Assembly (NCBI GenBank): GCA_016182905.1
Contig: JACPFR010000024.1
Span: forward strand, 62,001-126,000
Reading direction: 5' to 3'
Source: Elusimicrobiota bacterium
Lineage (GTDB): Bacteria > Elusimicrobiota > Elusimicrobia > UBA1565 > UBA9628
Length of the DNA stretch: 64,000 bases
Within the stretch, counting starts at the first letter, position 1. Each line of letters opens with the position of its first letter. A program made the position numbers and the translations under genes. Below, piece by piece: positions 53,871 to 62,344 of this stretch. A model generated the notes under the pieces. The model saw nothing but the letters and a program-made list of their open reading frames with translations. It did not search any database and was not told where the DNA came from.

Positions 53871-55535
53871 TCAAGAGAAGAAGAGGACGAGGAGCTGGGC
53901 GCTGAGTATGCGCAGGATCATCACCGTCGGGTACACCGCCGCGTAGGCGATGGACGGGGCGTTGGAGGCCGCGATGGAGTTCGCGAATCCCAGCGCCGGC
54001 GGGTCGGTCATGCTCCCGGCGAGAAGCCCGCAGAGGCTCATGTAGTCCAGGCCCAGCAGGCGGCGGCCGGCCCAGCCCACGATGAGGAGCGGGACCAAGG
54101 TGATGGCGGCCCCGAGGAGCATCCAGGAGAACCCGGGCCCCTGGACCAGGACCTTCACGAAGCTGTCTCCGGCGTGCAGGCCCACGCAGGCGAGGAACAG
54201 GACGATGCCCATCTCGCGCAGGACCAGGTTGGAGCTGCGGGGCAGGTGCCAGGTGACCGCTCCGACGTTGCCGAGGCGGCTGAGCAGGATGGCGACGACC
54301 AGCGGCCCGCCGGCCGACCCCAGGCGTATCGGCGTGGGCAGGCCGGGGATGGGGATGGGCCAGTGTCCCAGCAGCACGCCCAGCGCGATGCCCACGAAGA
54401 CGGGCAGGATCTGCGGGTGGCCGATCTTCTCCAGCGAGTTGCCCAGGAAGCGCTCGACCGAGGCCACGTCGTCGGGCTCGCCCACCACCAGGAGCTGGTC
54501 GCCGTATTGGAGCTCCAGGTCGGGGCTCGGCACGAACGCGACGTCGGGCCGCTGCAGGCGGGCCACGGCCACGCCGTGGAGCATCTGGACCTCGCCGACG
54601 CTGCGTCCGAGGGCGTCGCGGCGGGTGACCACCAGCTTGCGGCTGAGCAGGTTCGTGGAGATCGCCTTGAGGTCCTTCTCCGACTCCGGGCCGATGAGGA
54701 CGCGCAGGCCCTCCAGGGCCGCGGCGCGCCCGACGACGCGGACCGCGTCCCCGGTGCGCAGGACCATGTCGGGGACGGCGACGGCGACTTTCCCATCGTG
54801 GAGCACGCGCGTGATGACGGCCTTGACCGACTGGAGGTGGGGGATGTCCTTGATCGCCAGGCCGTCGAGGTTGGGGTTCTGGACCTCCAGGTTCATCGCC
54901 ACCGGCGCGTCGGCGTCCTTGTGCTGCGTCTCGAGGAAGGCCCGGGCCTCGGCCGCGGGATCGACGCGGAAGACGCGCTTGATGATCAGCATGGCGACGA
55001 TGATGCCGATGATCCCGAAGGGATAGGCGACCGCGTAGCCTAGGCCGGGGAGCTTGGTGCTCTCGGGCGAGAGTCCGCTCATCGAGCCCATGGCCTGCTG
55101 CGCCGCGGCCAGCGCGGGCGTGTTGGTCGTGGCGCCGGAGAAGAGGCCCACGGCCAGGGGCATCTCCACGTCCTTGACGAGGATCGCCGCGACGGTCAGC
55201 CCCACGCCGAGCAGGACCACGGCCGCGGCCAGCAGGTTGAGCTTGAGCCCCTGGCGCTTGAGCGAGGCGGCGAAGCCCGGGCCGACCTCCAGGCCGACGG
55301 AGTACACGAACAGGATGAGTCCGAAATCCCGCACGAAGAGCATGACCTGGGGGTCGAGCGCGGCGCCTATATGCGCGGTGGCGATGCCCGCGAAGAGCAC
55401 GCCGGCGATGCCGAGGCGCACGCCCTTGAGGCTCAGGTTGCCCAAGGTCAGCCCCGAGGCGATGACCAGGCACAGGACCAGGAAGTCCCGGGCGACCGAC
55501 TCCAAGCTCAGGAAAGAGAAGAGGGAGGTCATCAC
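53871..55535 (-). CDS. YidE/AspT-family transporter with RCK_C domains
   Basis: The 554-residue protein has the duplicated AspT/YidE membrane domain at both ends ('DFGLILFVYSVGLEVGPGFA' and 'EMGIVLFLACVGLHAGDSFV', each with a GLxxG-type repeat). Two TrkA-C/RCK_C domains lie between (about 215-375, 'AVAVPDMVLRTGDAVRVVGR', 'VPSPDLELQYGDQLLVVGEP'). 'LAGSMTDPPALGFANSIA' matches the family's second repeat motif. It is probably an anion or amino-acid antiporter of the inner membrane; the substrate is unknown. It ends 10 bases from the convergent thioesterase gene. Confidence 0.9.
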   Translation of the reverse strand: MMTSLFSFLSLESVARDFLVLCLVIASGLTLGNLSLKGVRLGIAGVLFAGIATAHIGAALDPQVMLFVRDFGLILFVYSVGLEVGPGFAASLKRQGLKLNLLAAAVVLLGVGLTVAAILVKDVEMPLAVGLFSGATTNTPALAAAQQAMGSMSGLSPESTKLPGLGYAVAYPFGIIGIIVAMLIIKRVFRVDPAAEARAFLETQHKDADAPVAMNLEVQNPNLDGLAIKDIPHLQSVKAVITRVLHDGKVAVAVPDMVLRTGDAVRVVGRAAALEGLRVLIGPESEKDLKAISTNLLSRKLVVTRRDALGRSVGEVQMLHGVAVARLQRPDVAFVPSPDLELQYGDQLLVVGEPDDVASVERFLGNSLEKIGHPQILPVFVGIALGVLLGHWPIPIPGLPTPIRLGSAGGPLVVAILLSRLGNVGAVTWHLPRSSNLVLREMGIVLFLACVGLHAGDSFVKVLVQGPGFSWMLLGAAITLVPLLIVGWAGRRLLGLDYMSLCGLLAGSMTDPPALGFANSIAASNAPSIAYAAVYPTVMILRILSAQLLVLFFS

Positions 55536-55586
55536 GTCCTCATGCTACGAAACAACGGCGGATCGGCCTATGACCTAACTCAAGTC

Positions 55587-56327
55587 TCATGGCCGGCCGC
55601 CGCGGCCCCTCATCGGGACGAAACGCACGTCCATGCGCTTCTCGCGCTCCATCCCTTTCGCGGTCTTGCGCACGACGATGAGCTCCTGCGCGGAGAATGA
55701 GCCGCGGACCTCGGGCCCGACCGGGATGATCATCCGTCCTCCCGTCTTGAGCTGGGCGACCAAAGGCGGGGGGATGTGGTCGGGGGCGCAGGTCACGATG
55801 ATCGCGTCGAAGGGCGCCTTCTCGGGCCAGCCCGCGTAGCCGTCGCCGATCCGGACCGTGACGTTCGCGTAGCCGAGCCTCCTCAAGGTCCGTTCGGCCC
55901 GACGGCCGAGGGAGGGGACGATCTCGACGGTGTAGACCTCCTTGGCCAGCTTGGCGAGGATGGCCGCCTGATAGCCCGATCCGGTCCCCACCTCGAAGAC
56001 CTTGTCGGAGGGCCGCAGCTCGAGGGCCTCGGTCATGAGGCCGACGATCAGCGGCTGGGAGATGGTCTGCCCCTCCCCGATGGGGAGAGGGCCGTCGTCG
56101 TAGGCCCGGCGGACGAGGCTCTCGGGGACGAACTCGTGGCGAGGGACCTCGCGCATGGCCTCGAGGACTTTGCGGTCGCCGACCCGGTGATCGGGGGAGT
56201 AGGAGGCGACGAGGTCCACCATCTCCCGCCGGGCCCTCGCCGCCCATTCCTCGAAGGCCTCGGGCGCGCCCGCCTGGACGGCGCCCGCCAAGAGGAGGGC
56301 GGCCAGGCCGGAGAGGATCGTTCTCAT
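55587..56327 (-). CDS. pcm: Exported protein-L-isoaspartate O-methyltransferase
   Basis: The 246-residue protein has a signal peptide (MRTILSGLAALLLAGAVQAG) followed by a complete PIMT: 'MREVPRHEFVPESLVRRAYD', 'PLPIGEGQTISQPLIVGLMT', 'VFEVGTGSGYQAAILAKLAK' (SAM motif I), 'FDAIIVTCAPDHIPPPLVAQ' and 'GRMIIPVG'. It methylates isoaspartyl residues for repair. Cytoplasmic PIMTs lack a signal peptide, so this one may act in the periplasm, where SAM supply is a puzzle. Confidence 0.9.
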   Translation of the reverse strand: MRTILSGLAALLLAGAVQAGAPEAFEEWAARARREMVDLVASYSPDHRVGDRKVLEAMREVPRHEFVPESLVRRAYDDGPLPIGEGQTISQPLIVGLMTEALELRPSDKVFEVGTGSGYQAAILAKLAKEVYTVEIVPSLGRRAERTLRRLGYANVTVRIGDGYAGWPEKAPFDAIIVTCAPDHIPPPLVAQLKTGGRMIIPVGPEVRGSFSAQELIVVRKTAKGMEREKRMDVRFVPMRGRGGRP

Positions 56328-56409
56328 GGGCGCAGTGTAGAAAGGATCCCCGTTCCGGGGCCATCGGGGCCTTGTCTCGGTTTTATCGCCTCGGGCGCCG
56401 ATGAAAATG

Positions 56410-56442
56410 GCCCGCCCGGGACCATATAGGTCCCGGGCGGGC
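56410..56442. terminator. GC-rich hairpin upstream of pcm and the HEAT operon
   Basis: Perfect 14-base arms GCCCGCCCGGGACC and complement around ATATA. No U-tract follows, and both neighbours start away from it. It could be a divergent-region structure rather than a terminator. Confidence 0.5.
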
Positions 56443-56602
56443 GCTCCTGGTGGGGTCGACGCGAACTGGTGTCGTTCGAGTAAGACGTTCTGTCGCGTCT
56501 AAAAGTATTCTAACAGGTCGCCGTTTCGAATTTATTTCGGCCTCATTAAATTCACGCGCCGGACCGTGGAAGATTCGGGAAGGATAAGCCATACTTATGG
56601 GG

Positions 56603-57445
56603 ATGAGACCGGCGCTCAAGCTGAGCCTGCTTCCGGCCCTCGCGCTCCTGTCGAGCTGCGGCGAGGTCACGGTGCGCACCGACATCCCGTCGGCCTACGG
56701 CGCGCCGGCGCCCGGCACCTCGCCGTTGGCGCCCGGCGAGACCCGCCTCGACCCCGCGATCTCCAACGCCCTGATCAGGCTCGCCGAGGACCGCCGCGGC
56801 CTCAAACGCGACCTCACCAAGGTCGAGGGCACGCCGATCGCCGACATCCTGACCGGCGGCTCGCCGATCGGCTAGAGCCTCAGGAACCGCTTCCTCAACG
56901 TGGGCATCCCGCTCGGCGACGCCTTCTCGCACAGCACGGATCCCGCCTTCAGGGCTCAGCTGCTCGAGCTGTCCCGTTGGGACCGCGACGGCGAGTCGCG
57001 CGCCGCGGCGCTGATCGCGCTGGCGCGCACGCACGACCTCAAGTACCTCCAGGTGTTCAACGAGGCGCTGATCCATCTCGACCCCGCGGTGCGCTTCGGC
57101 GCCCTCGAGGCGCTCGTCGTCTTCGAGCACCCGCGCGAGGCGATGCCGCTGCTGGCCGCCGCCTCCGAGCGGGACACCGAGCCCCTGCTGCGAGTCTACG
57201 CCGCCGCGGGCCTGGCCCGCATGGGCGACGTCGCGGGCCTGCACCGCGTGCGCTCCTTCCTCGACAACCCCTCCTGGGTGGTCAAGGCGCTGGCCGCGAA
57301 GTACCTCGGCGAACTCGGCACGGCCGAGGACTACGACCTCCTGCTCCGCCGCGTCGACGGCGAGGTCGGCAACGACTTCGTCGTCGCCGAGTTCTGCGTC
57401 TCGGCGCTGAAGCTCTGGCCGAAGAAGAAGGCGGCCGCCAAATGA
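56603..57445 (+). pseudogene. HEAT-repeat lipoprotein gene with in-frame amber codon
   Basis: ATG 56603 gives a lipoprotein leader (MRPALKLSLLPALALLSSCG). The frame stops at TAG 56873-56875 but continues in the same frame to 57445 without other defects: 'SLRNRFLNVGIPLGDAFSHS', 'AAALIALARTHDLKYLQVFN', 'RFGALEALVVFEHPREAMPL', 'VKALAAKYLGELGTAEDYDL'. The downstream paralogue has Tyr (GGC TAC) at exactly this place ([10 protein letters not shown] versus PIG-stop-SLRNRF). A single base change, a sequencing error or amber read-through could explain it. CATACT ends seven bases before the ATG. Confidence 0.75.
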
Positions 57446-58281
57446 AGACGATCCTGGCCGCCGTCCTGCTCCTGGCGCCGCTGCTCGCCGGCGCGGCCGA
57501 GCCGCTGCCCGTGAACCTGGGCGCCGACGCGGGCATGCTGTTCTCGCTCGAGCCGCTGACGATCACCGCCCCGCGCGTCAAGCAGGAGGACCTGATCGAC
57601 CCGCGCATCAACGCGCACCTGATCCGCCTCCTGCAGCAGCGCATGGACGCGCGGCCCGACACCCTCGCCTCGAGCGACGCGTCGCTGTTCAACCTCGCGC
57701 GCCTGTCCACTTTGACCGGCTACTCGCTGAAGACGCGCTACACCGAGCTCGGCTTCCTGCTCACCGAGGGCCTCGCGGGCACGAAGGACTATCAGCTCCA
57801 GCGCGAGCTCGAGAACGCGGCGCGCTTGGCCAAGAACGTGCAGACGCGCGCCGCCGCGCTCGTCGCGCTGTCCTACGCCAAGGACATGCGCCACCTGAGC
57901 CTCTTTCAGGGCGCGCTCAACGACCCCAGCGTCACCGTGCGCTTCGCCGCTCTCGAGTCCCTGCTGACCCTCGGCGACGCCTCGATCCAGCTCCAGCTCG
58001 GCGGCGCGGCGCGCAACGACCAGTCGGTCGCCGTCCAGGTCTACGCCGCGGCCGGGATGTGGCGCAAGGGCGACAACTTCGGCAAGGAGATACTATTGCG
58101 CTTCCTCGACCATCAGGACTGGTTCGCCCGCGCGATGGCGGCCTACTACCTCGGCGAGATGGGCGGCGGCTACGAGTACCGCCGCATGGCCCAGTACCTC
58201 GAGCGCGAGACCGATCCCTCGACGAAGGCGGAGCTGGCGACCGCCCTCATGAAACTCCATCCGAAAAAGGACGAGAATTGA
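57442..58281 (+). CDS. Exported HEAT-repeat protein of the TonB operon
   Basis: This 279-residue protein has a signal peptide ([20 protein letters not shown]) and HEAT-like helical repeats ('[20 protein letters not shown]', '[20 protein letters not shown]', '[20 protein letters not shown]'). It is a paralogue of the preceding gene and is translationally coupled to it (ATGA) and to the following exbB-like gene. It probably serves as a periplasmic partner of the ExbB/ExbD/TonB machine. Confidence 0.78.
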   Translation: MKTILAAVLLLAPLLAGAAEPLPVNLGADAGMLFSLEPLTITAPRVKQEDLIDPRINAHLIRLLQQRMDARPDTLASSDASLFNLARLSTLTGYSLKTRYTELGFLLTEGLAGTKDYQLQRELENAARLAKNVQTRAAALVALSYAKDMRHLSLFQGALNDPSVTVRFAALESLLTLGDASIQLQLGGAARNDQSVAVQVYAAAGMWRKGDNFGKEILLRFLDHQDWFARAMAAYYLGEMGGGYEYRRMAQYLERETDPSTKAELATALMKLHPKKDEN

Positions 58282-58871
58282 ACAACAGCCCCTTGATGGC
58301 GTTGGCGCTCACCGGCGGCGGCTGGGTCATCTGGGCCCTGATCATAAGTTCCATCGGCGGCGTCGCCGTGGCCTACGACCGCTGGAACCTGCTCAAGGAG
58401 GAATCGAAGGCGCTCTCGGCCCTGCGTCCCGTGTTCCTCGCCGCGCTCGCCGCGGGCGACCACGACGCGGCCGACAAGGCCGTCAAGGCCAACCCCGGCG
58501 CCGCGTCGCGCGTGCTCTCCGAGCCGGAGAACCTCCAGGCCGCCCTGTCCGACGAGAGGCGCCACCTCGAGGGCCGCCTGCTCTGGCTCGGCACGCTCGG
58601 CAACAACGCGCCGTTCGTCGGCTTGTTCGGCACCGTGCTCGGCGTCATCAAGGCCTTCCACGACCTGGCCGAGTCCGGCGCGGGACCGGAGGTCGTCATG
58701 GCCGGCCTCTCCGAGGCGCTGGTTGCCACCGCCGTCGGCCTGCTCGTCGCGATCCCGTCCGTGCTCGCCTTCAATTTCCTGCAGAAGAAGATGCGCGACC
58801 TGCTCTTGGAAACGGAGGCGCTCGGCCTGCGCTACGCCGCCGTGCGGACCCACCATGCACGCCACCGATGA
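58278..58871 (+). CDS. exbB: ExbB/TolQ-family proton channel
   Basis: The 197-residue protein has a first membrane segment ('[20 protein letters not shown]'), a cytoplasmic loop, and '[20 protein letters not shown]', '[20 protein letters not shown]', the MotA/TolQ/ExbB signature. A TTG start at 58278 overlaps the previous stop (TTGA); ATG at 58296 is an alternative. It uses the proton gradient together with ExbD to energise TonB. Confidence 0.92.
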   Translation: MNNSPLMALALTGGGWVIWALIISSIGGVAVAYDRWNLLKEESKALSALRPVFLAALAAGDHDAADKAVKANPGAASRVLSEPENLQAALSDERRHLEGRLLWLGTLGNNAPFVGLFGTVLGVIKAFHDLAESGAGPEVVMAGLSEALVATAVGLLVAIPSVLAFNFLQKKMRDLLLETEALGLRYAAVRTHHARHR

Positions 58872-59256
58872 CGCCGACAGCCCCATAACCGGGATCAACA
58901 TCACCCCGCTCGTCGACGTCGTCCTCGTCGTCCTCATCATCTTCATGGCCACCGCCCCCATGATCGCCCGCCGCGCGATCAAGGTCGACGTCCCCAAGGT
59001 CTCCAAGTCGGACAAGACCGCGACGGAAGCCATCGCGGTCGCGTTGAACGACAAACGAGAACTGACCGTGACTGGAAAGCCCACAACGCTTGATGATTTG
59101 AAGAAGATGCTGTCGGCCGCGACCGCGCTCAAGCCCGATCAGGCCGTCACCCTCTCCGCCGACAAGACGCTTCCCTACGGCGAGATCGCGGAGCTCCTCG
59201 ACGCGGTGCGCTCCGCCGGCGTCAAGAAGGTCGGCCTGGAGGTCCAGCGCAAGTGA
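58855..59256 (+). CDS. exbD: ExbD/TolR-family protein
   Basis: This 133-residue protein has '[20 protein letters not shown]' with the membrane Asp that carries protons, then a periplasmic domain ('[20 protein letters not shown]', '[18 protein letters not shown]'). It overlaps the exbB end by 17 bases. Its stop overlaps the tonB GTG. Confidence 0.94.
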   Translation: MHATDDADSPITGINITPLVDVVLVVLIIFMATAPMIARRAIKVDVPKVSKSDKTATEAIAVALNDKRELTVTGKPTTLDDLKKMLSAATALKPDQAVTLSADKTLPYGEIAELLDAVRSAGVKKVGLEVQRK

Positions 59257-60008
59257 CGACGGCCCAGAAGAAGCGGGCGCCTTCTCCGCCGCCGTTCCAG
59301 CGGTCGGTGGCGATGTCCGCGGGCATGCACGTCCTCTTCTTCGCCGCGCTGTGGCTGCTGCCGCGCCTGAGCTTCGACTCGCCGCCCCCGTTCGAGGTCG
59401 AGATCACGAGCCCCTTCCTCGGCGACGGCCCCGCGAAACTCGGCGCGCCCAAGGCCTTCGTGCCCGGCGTGCCCGCCAAGATCAACGTGACGCCCGACGT
59501 CCCCGTCCCGCCCAACCCCATCGAGAAGGCTCCCGAGCCTCCCAAGGATTGGACCTTGCCCGGCCCCAGCACCAAGGTCGTCGAGACTCCGGAGCCGGTC
59601 GCCCCGACGCCCGGCGGCGAGGTCGGCGGCACCGGCACGGCGGCCAAGACCGGCGGCTCGGGGGAAGGCTCCGACGACGGCGTTCCCGGCGGCACCGGCC
59701 ACGGCGGCACCCCCCTCAAGGAACTGCCGCGCCTGCTCAACCGCGACGAGGTGCTGGCCGGCCTCAAGCGCCTATATCCGGAGAGCGAGCGTCAGGCCGG
59801 CCGAGAGGGCGCCGTCGTCATCATGATCCACCTCGGGACCGACGGCCTGGTCTCCTCCTCCGACATCACCCGCGCCGCCGGCCCCGCCTTCGACGCCGCC
59901 GCCCGCAAGGTCGGCGCCCTCATGCGCTTCTCTCCCGCCATCGGCCTGAATGGCAAACCGGTGCCCGTGCGCATGCCCCAGGAAGTCCGCTTCAGGCTGA
60001 CGGACTAA
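59253..60008 (+). CDS. tonB: TonB-family energy transducer
   Basis: GTG at 59253. The 251-residue protein has one N-terminal membrane segment ('AGMHVLFFAALWLLPRL'), a Pro/Gly-rich periplasmic spanner ('VPVPPNPIEKAPEPPKDWTL') and a TonB C-terminal domain ('GREGAVVIMIHLGTDGLVSS', 'FDAAARKVGALMRFSPAIGL'). It transmits ExbBD energy to outer-membrane transporters. A hairpin element directly downstream with a T-run ends the operon. Confidence 0.93.
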   Translation: MTTAQKKRAPSPPPFQRSVAMSAGMHVLFFAALWLLPRLSFDSPPPFEVEITSPFLGDGPAKLGAPKAFVPGVPAKINVTPDVPVPPNPIEKAPEPPKDWTLPGPSTKVVETPEPVAPTPGGEVGGTGTAAKTGGSGEGSDDGVPGGTGHGGTPLKELPRLLNRDEVLAGLKRLYPESERQAGREGAVVIMIHLGTDGLVSSSDITRAAGPAFDAAARKVGALMRFSPAIGLNGKPVPVRMPQEVRFRLTD

Positions 60009-60024
60009 GAATTTCGGTGATTTT

Positions 60025-60088
60025 GGTGCCTGACTCGCAAATTCGTCGAATTCGAATTCAATGAATTTGCGAGTCAGGCACCTTTTTT
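60025..60088 (+). terminator. Palindromic element acting as terminator
   Basis: Perfect 20-base arms GGTGCCTGACTCGCAAATTC (60025-60044) and complement (60063-60082) with an 18-base loop, followed by TTTTTT. It has the GGTGCC end of the palindrome family and a true U-tract, so it both belongs to the family and can end tonB transcription. Confidence 0.9.
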
Positions 60089-60596
60089 AGGGGCGCCGGA
60101 TCTCGTAGACGACGGTGGGGTCGGGGGAGCCGTCGGGCTTGGCGCGCTCGAGGCGGCCGACGAGCTTGGCGCCGATCTTCTCCAGGGCGCGGCGCGAGCG
60201 GAGGTTGAGCGGGCCGACGTGGAAGAGCGCGCGGCGCACGGCGAAGAAGGCGTGGTCGAGCATCATGAACTTCAGCTCGCGGTTGTAGCTCCCGCCCCAG
60301 TGATCGCGAGTGAGGAACGTGAAGCCGATGCAGACGGAGTCCTTCCCCTCGAGGTCGTAGTAGCGCGAGGTGCCGACGATCTTCCTCGTCGCCTTGTCGA
60401 CGACGGCCAGCGCGCCGCGCGACTTGAGGGCGCGGTCGAAGAATTCCTCGAAGACCCGGAGTTCGTGGCGGTTCGGCGCCGGGTGCTGCTCCCAGATGAG
60501 GGGATCGGAGGCCGCGGCGTAGAGCTCGTCGAAGTCGGCGGCCTTGAGCGGGCGCAGGCGCAGACGCGGCCCTTCGAGGACGGGCTGAAGCTCCAT
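60087..60596 (-). CDS. GNAT-family N-acetyltransferase (RimJ/RimL type)
   Basis: From ATG 60596 the 169-residue protein has 'GPRLRLRPLKAADFDELYAA', 'IVGTSRYYDLEG', 'IGFTFLTRDHWGGSYNRELK' and 'RALFHVGPLNLRSRRALEKI', the latter being the acetyl-CoA/NxxS...A region of RimJ/RimL-type GNATs. The substrate is unknown. The start overlaps the stop of the MFS gene, so it is the third gene of the 63685-60087 operon. Confidence 0.88.
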   Translation of the reverse strand: MELQPVLEGPRLRLRPLKAADFDELYAAASDPLIWEQHPAPNRHELRVFEEFFDRALKSRGALAVVDKATRKIVGTSRYYDLEGKDSVCIGFTFLTRDHWGGSYNRELKFMMLDHAFFAVRRALFHVGPLNLRSRRALEKIGAKLVGRLERAKPDGSPDPTVVYEIRRP

Positions 60597-62338
60597 CAGG
60601 GCTTCAGGCGGCGCGAGGCGAGGTACACCGTGAGCGCCAGCGCGCTGAAGCCGCCGCAGATCCAGTACAGCGCGACGGCCGCCGGCATCGCGCCGAGCAG
60701 GCCGCCGAGCGCCAGCGACAGCAGCGACGAGCCGATCACGAAGGCGCCGTACAGGAAGCTGATCGCGCGGGGCTGGTCCTTCTCCGAGACCGTCCGCTGG
60801 ACCTCGGAGCGCAGCGACAGGTCGCTGGCGGCCCAGGTGAGCGAAGAGAAGAGGATCAGGGGCAGGAGCAGCGGCAGGCTCGTCGAGAAGGCCAGGACCC
60901 AGGTGAGCAGGAGGCCGAGCGCGCCCCACTTGACCCAGCCGTGGGAGCCGGGGAAGCGCGCGGCCAGGCGCAGCAGTACGGCCGCGCCGGCGAGCTCGCC
61001 GGCGTTCGAGGCGGTGAGCAGCCAGGCCGAGGCCGCGGGGTTCTCGAGCACGGTCTTCGCGAAGACGGGGATCAGCAGGTTCTCGAAGACGCGATGGACG
61101 ATCTGCGGCAGGACGAAGGCGAGCGCCACCCAGCGCATGCGCCCGTCGCCGATCACGAGCTTCGCGCCGGCCTTGATGTCGCTGAAATAGGCGCGGACCT
61201 TGGCGACGGCGCCGCTCTTGGCGGGAGGGTCGCCGGCGGGCAGGGGATGGCGGACGCGCCAGAAATACCACGCGGCGAGGGCGAACGCCGGGGGCTGGAT
61301 CGCGAGGGACCACAGCGGGCCGACGAAGGCGATGAGCGCGCCCGCCGTCAGCGCGCCGATCACGCCCGCGACCTCGTAGGAGATGTGCAGCTTCGCGTTG
61401 TACTTCTTGAGCGCGGCCTCGTCCTGGCCGAGGAGCAAAGTGGGGATCGAGTGGCGCGTGGTCTCGATGACGCCGGTGACGCCGCCGATGAGGAGGTAGA
61501 GGGGGATCAAGGTCGGCATCGACAGCGCGCCGGCGGCGCCGACGGCGATCAAGGTCCCGACGAGGGCGGCCTGCGCGAGGACGGCTCCCGCGAGGACTTT
61601 GCGGGCGGAGAAGCGGTCGGCGAGGCCGCCCGCCATGGCGGCGAAGATCGCCTGAGAGAGGCCGTAGACGACGACGAGGCCGGCGACGGCGGAGATGCCG
61701 CCGAAGGCGGTGAGCGCCAGCATGGGCACGCTGAGGGTGATGGTCTCCATGCCGGACTTCATGACGGCGGTGCCGACCATCATGCGGCGGACGTTCTTGG
61801 AGGTCTCGGGGGCGGGGGTCGGAGTACGCGGCGCGGGGTCGGACGGGACGGCGGAAAGGAAGGGAGAGTCGAAGTGCGCGGGGGCGGCGAGGACGGCGGG
61901 GGAGTCGGCGCGGCGGGTCAGGGCCTCTCCGGTCAGCAGGGAGAAGCTTTCGGCGGCGGCGGCGGGGGCGTGCGAGACGGGGAGGTCGGGAAGAGCCTTC
62001 GTGAGGGCCGAGGCGGCTTCGACGCGGACGGATAACGGCGACGGTTTGACGGGCTCCATCCCGGGAACGGCGACGGATCTGATGCTTGCCGGCGAAACGG
62101 CGGCCTGGAGCGCCGGCGCGGCCGCGACGGATAATCCGAGGGAGGAGGGCGACATCAACGGCGACGGCAACGACATTAACGACAACGGAGTGGAGAAGCT
62201 CGAGGAGAGACCGGCGCCCGCAACGGAAGGAACGACGCGCGGGGCGTTGATCGTAATGGTACGGATTTGTGCGACGGCGTCGGCGGGGACCGAAGCCGAG
62301 ACCAATGATAATACGGCGAGGAAGCGGACGGCTCTCAT
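60596..62338 (-). CDS. MFS transporter with exported A/P/S-rich N-terminal extension
   Basis: The 580-residue protein starts with a signal peptide (MRAVRFLAVLSLVSASVPAD). About 170 residues rich in Ser/Pro/Ala/Leu follow ('LSLMSLPSPLMSPSSLGLSV'), then a 12-segment MFS core ('IFAAMAGGLADRFSARKVLA' for the loop 2-3 motif, 'LLPLILFSSLTWAASDLSLR'). An exported low-complexity leader in front of an MFS protein is unusual. It lies six bases after the CPBP gene and overlaps the GNAT gene. Confidence 0.82.
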   Translation of the reverse strand: MRAVRFLAVLSLVSASVPADAVAQIRTITINAPRVVPSVAGAGLSSSFSTPLSLMSLPSPLMSPSSLGLSVAAAPALQAAVSPASIRSVAVPGMEPVKPSPLSVRVEAASALTKALPDLPVSHAPAAAAESFSLLTGEALTRRADSPAVLAAPAHFDSPFLSAVPSDPAPRTPTPAPETSKNVRRMMVGTAVMKSGMETITLSVPMLALTAFGGISAVAGLVVVYGLSQAIFAAMAGGLADRFSARKVLAGAVLAQAALVGTLIAVGAAGALSMPTLIPLYLLIGGVTGVIETTRHSIPTLLLGQDEAALKKYNAKLHISYEVAGVIGALTAGALIAFVGPLWSLAIQPPAFALAAWYFWRVRHPLPAGDPPAKSGAVAKVRAYFSDIKAGAKLVIGDGRMRWVALAFVLPQIVHRVFENLLIPVFAKTVLENPAASAWLLTASNAGELAGAAVLLRLAARFPGSHGWVKWGALGLLLTWVLAFSTSLPLLLPLILFSSLTWAASDLSLRSEVQRTVSEKDQPRAISFLYGAFVIGSSLLSLALGGLLGAMPAAVALYWICGGFSALALTVYLASRRLKP

Positions 62339-62344
62339 CTCTGT

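Noticed and set aside
56440-56520. Possible second tRNA or small RNA in the 56328-56602 gap
   Set aside because: No cloverleaf or conserved arms can be drawn; only the GC hairpin at 56410-56442 is convincing.
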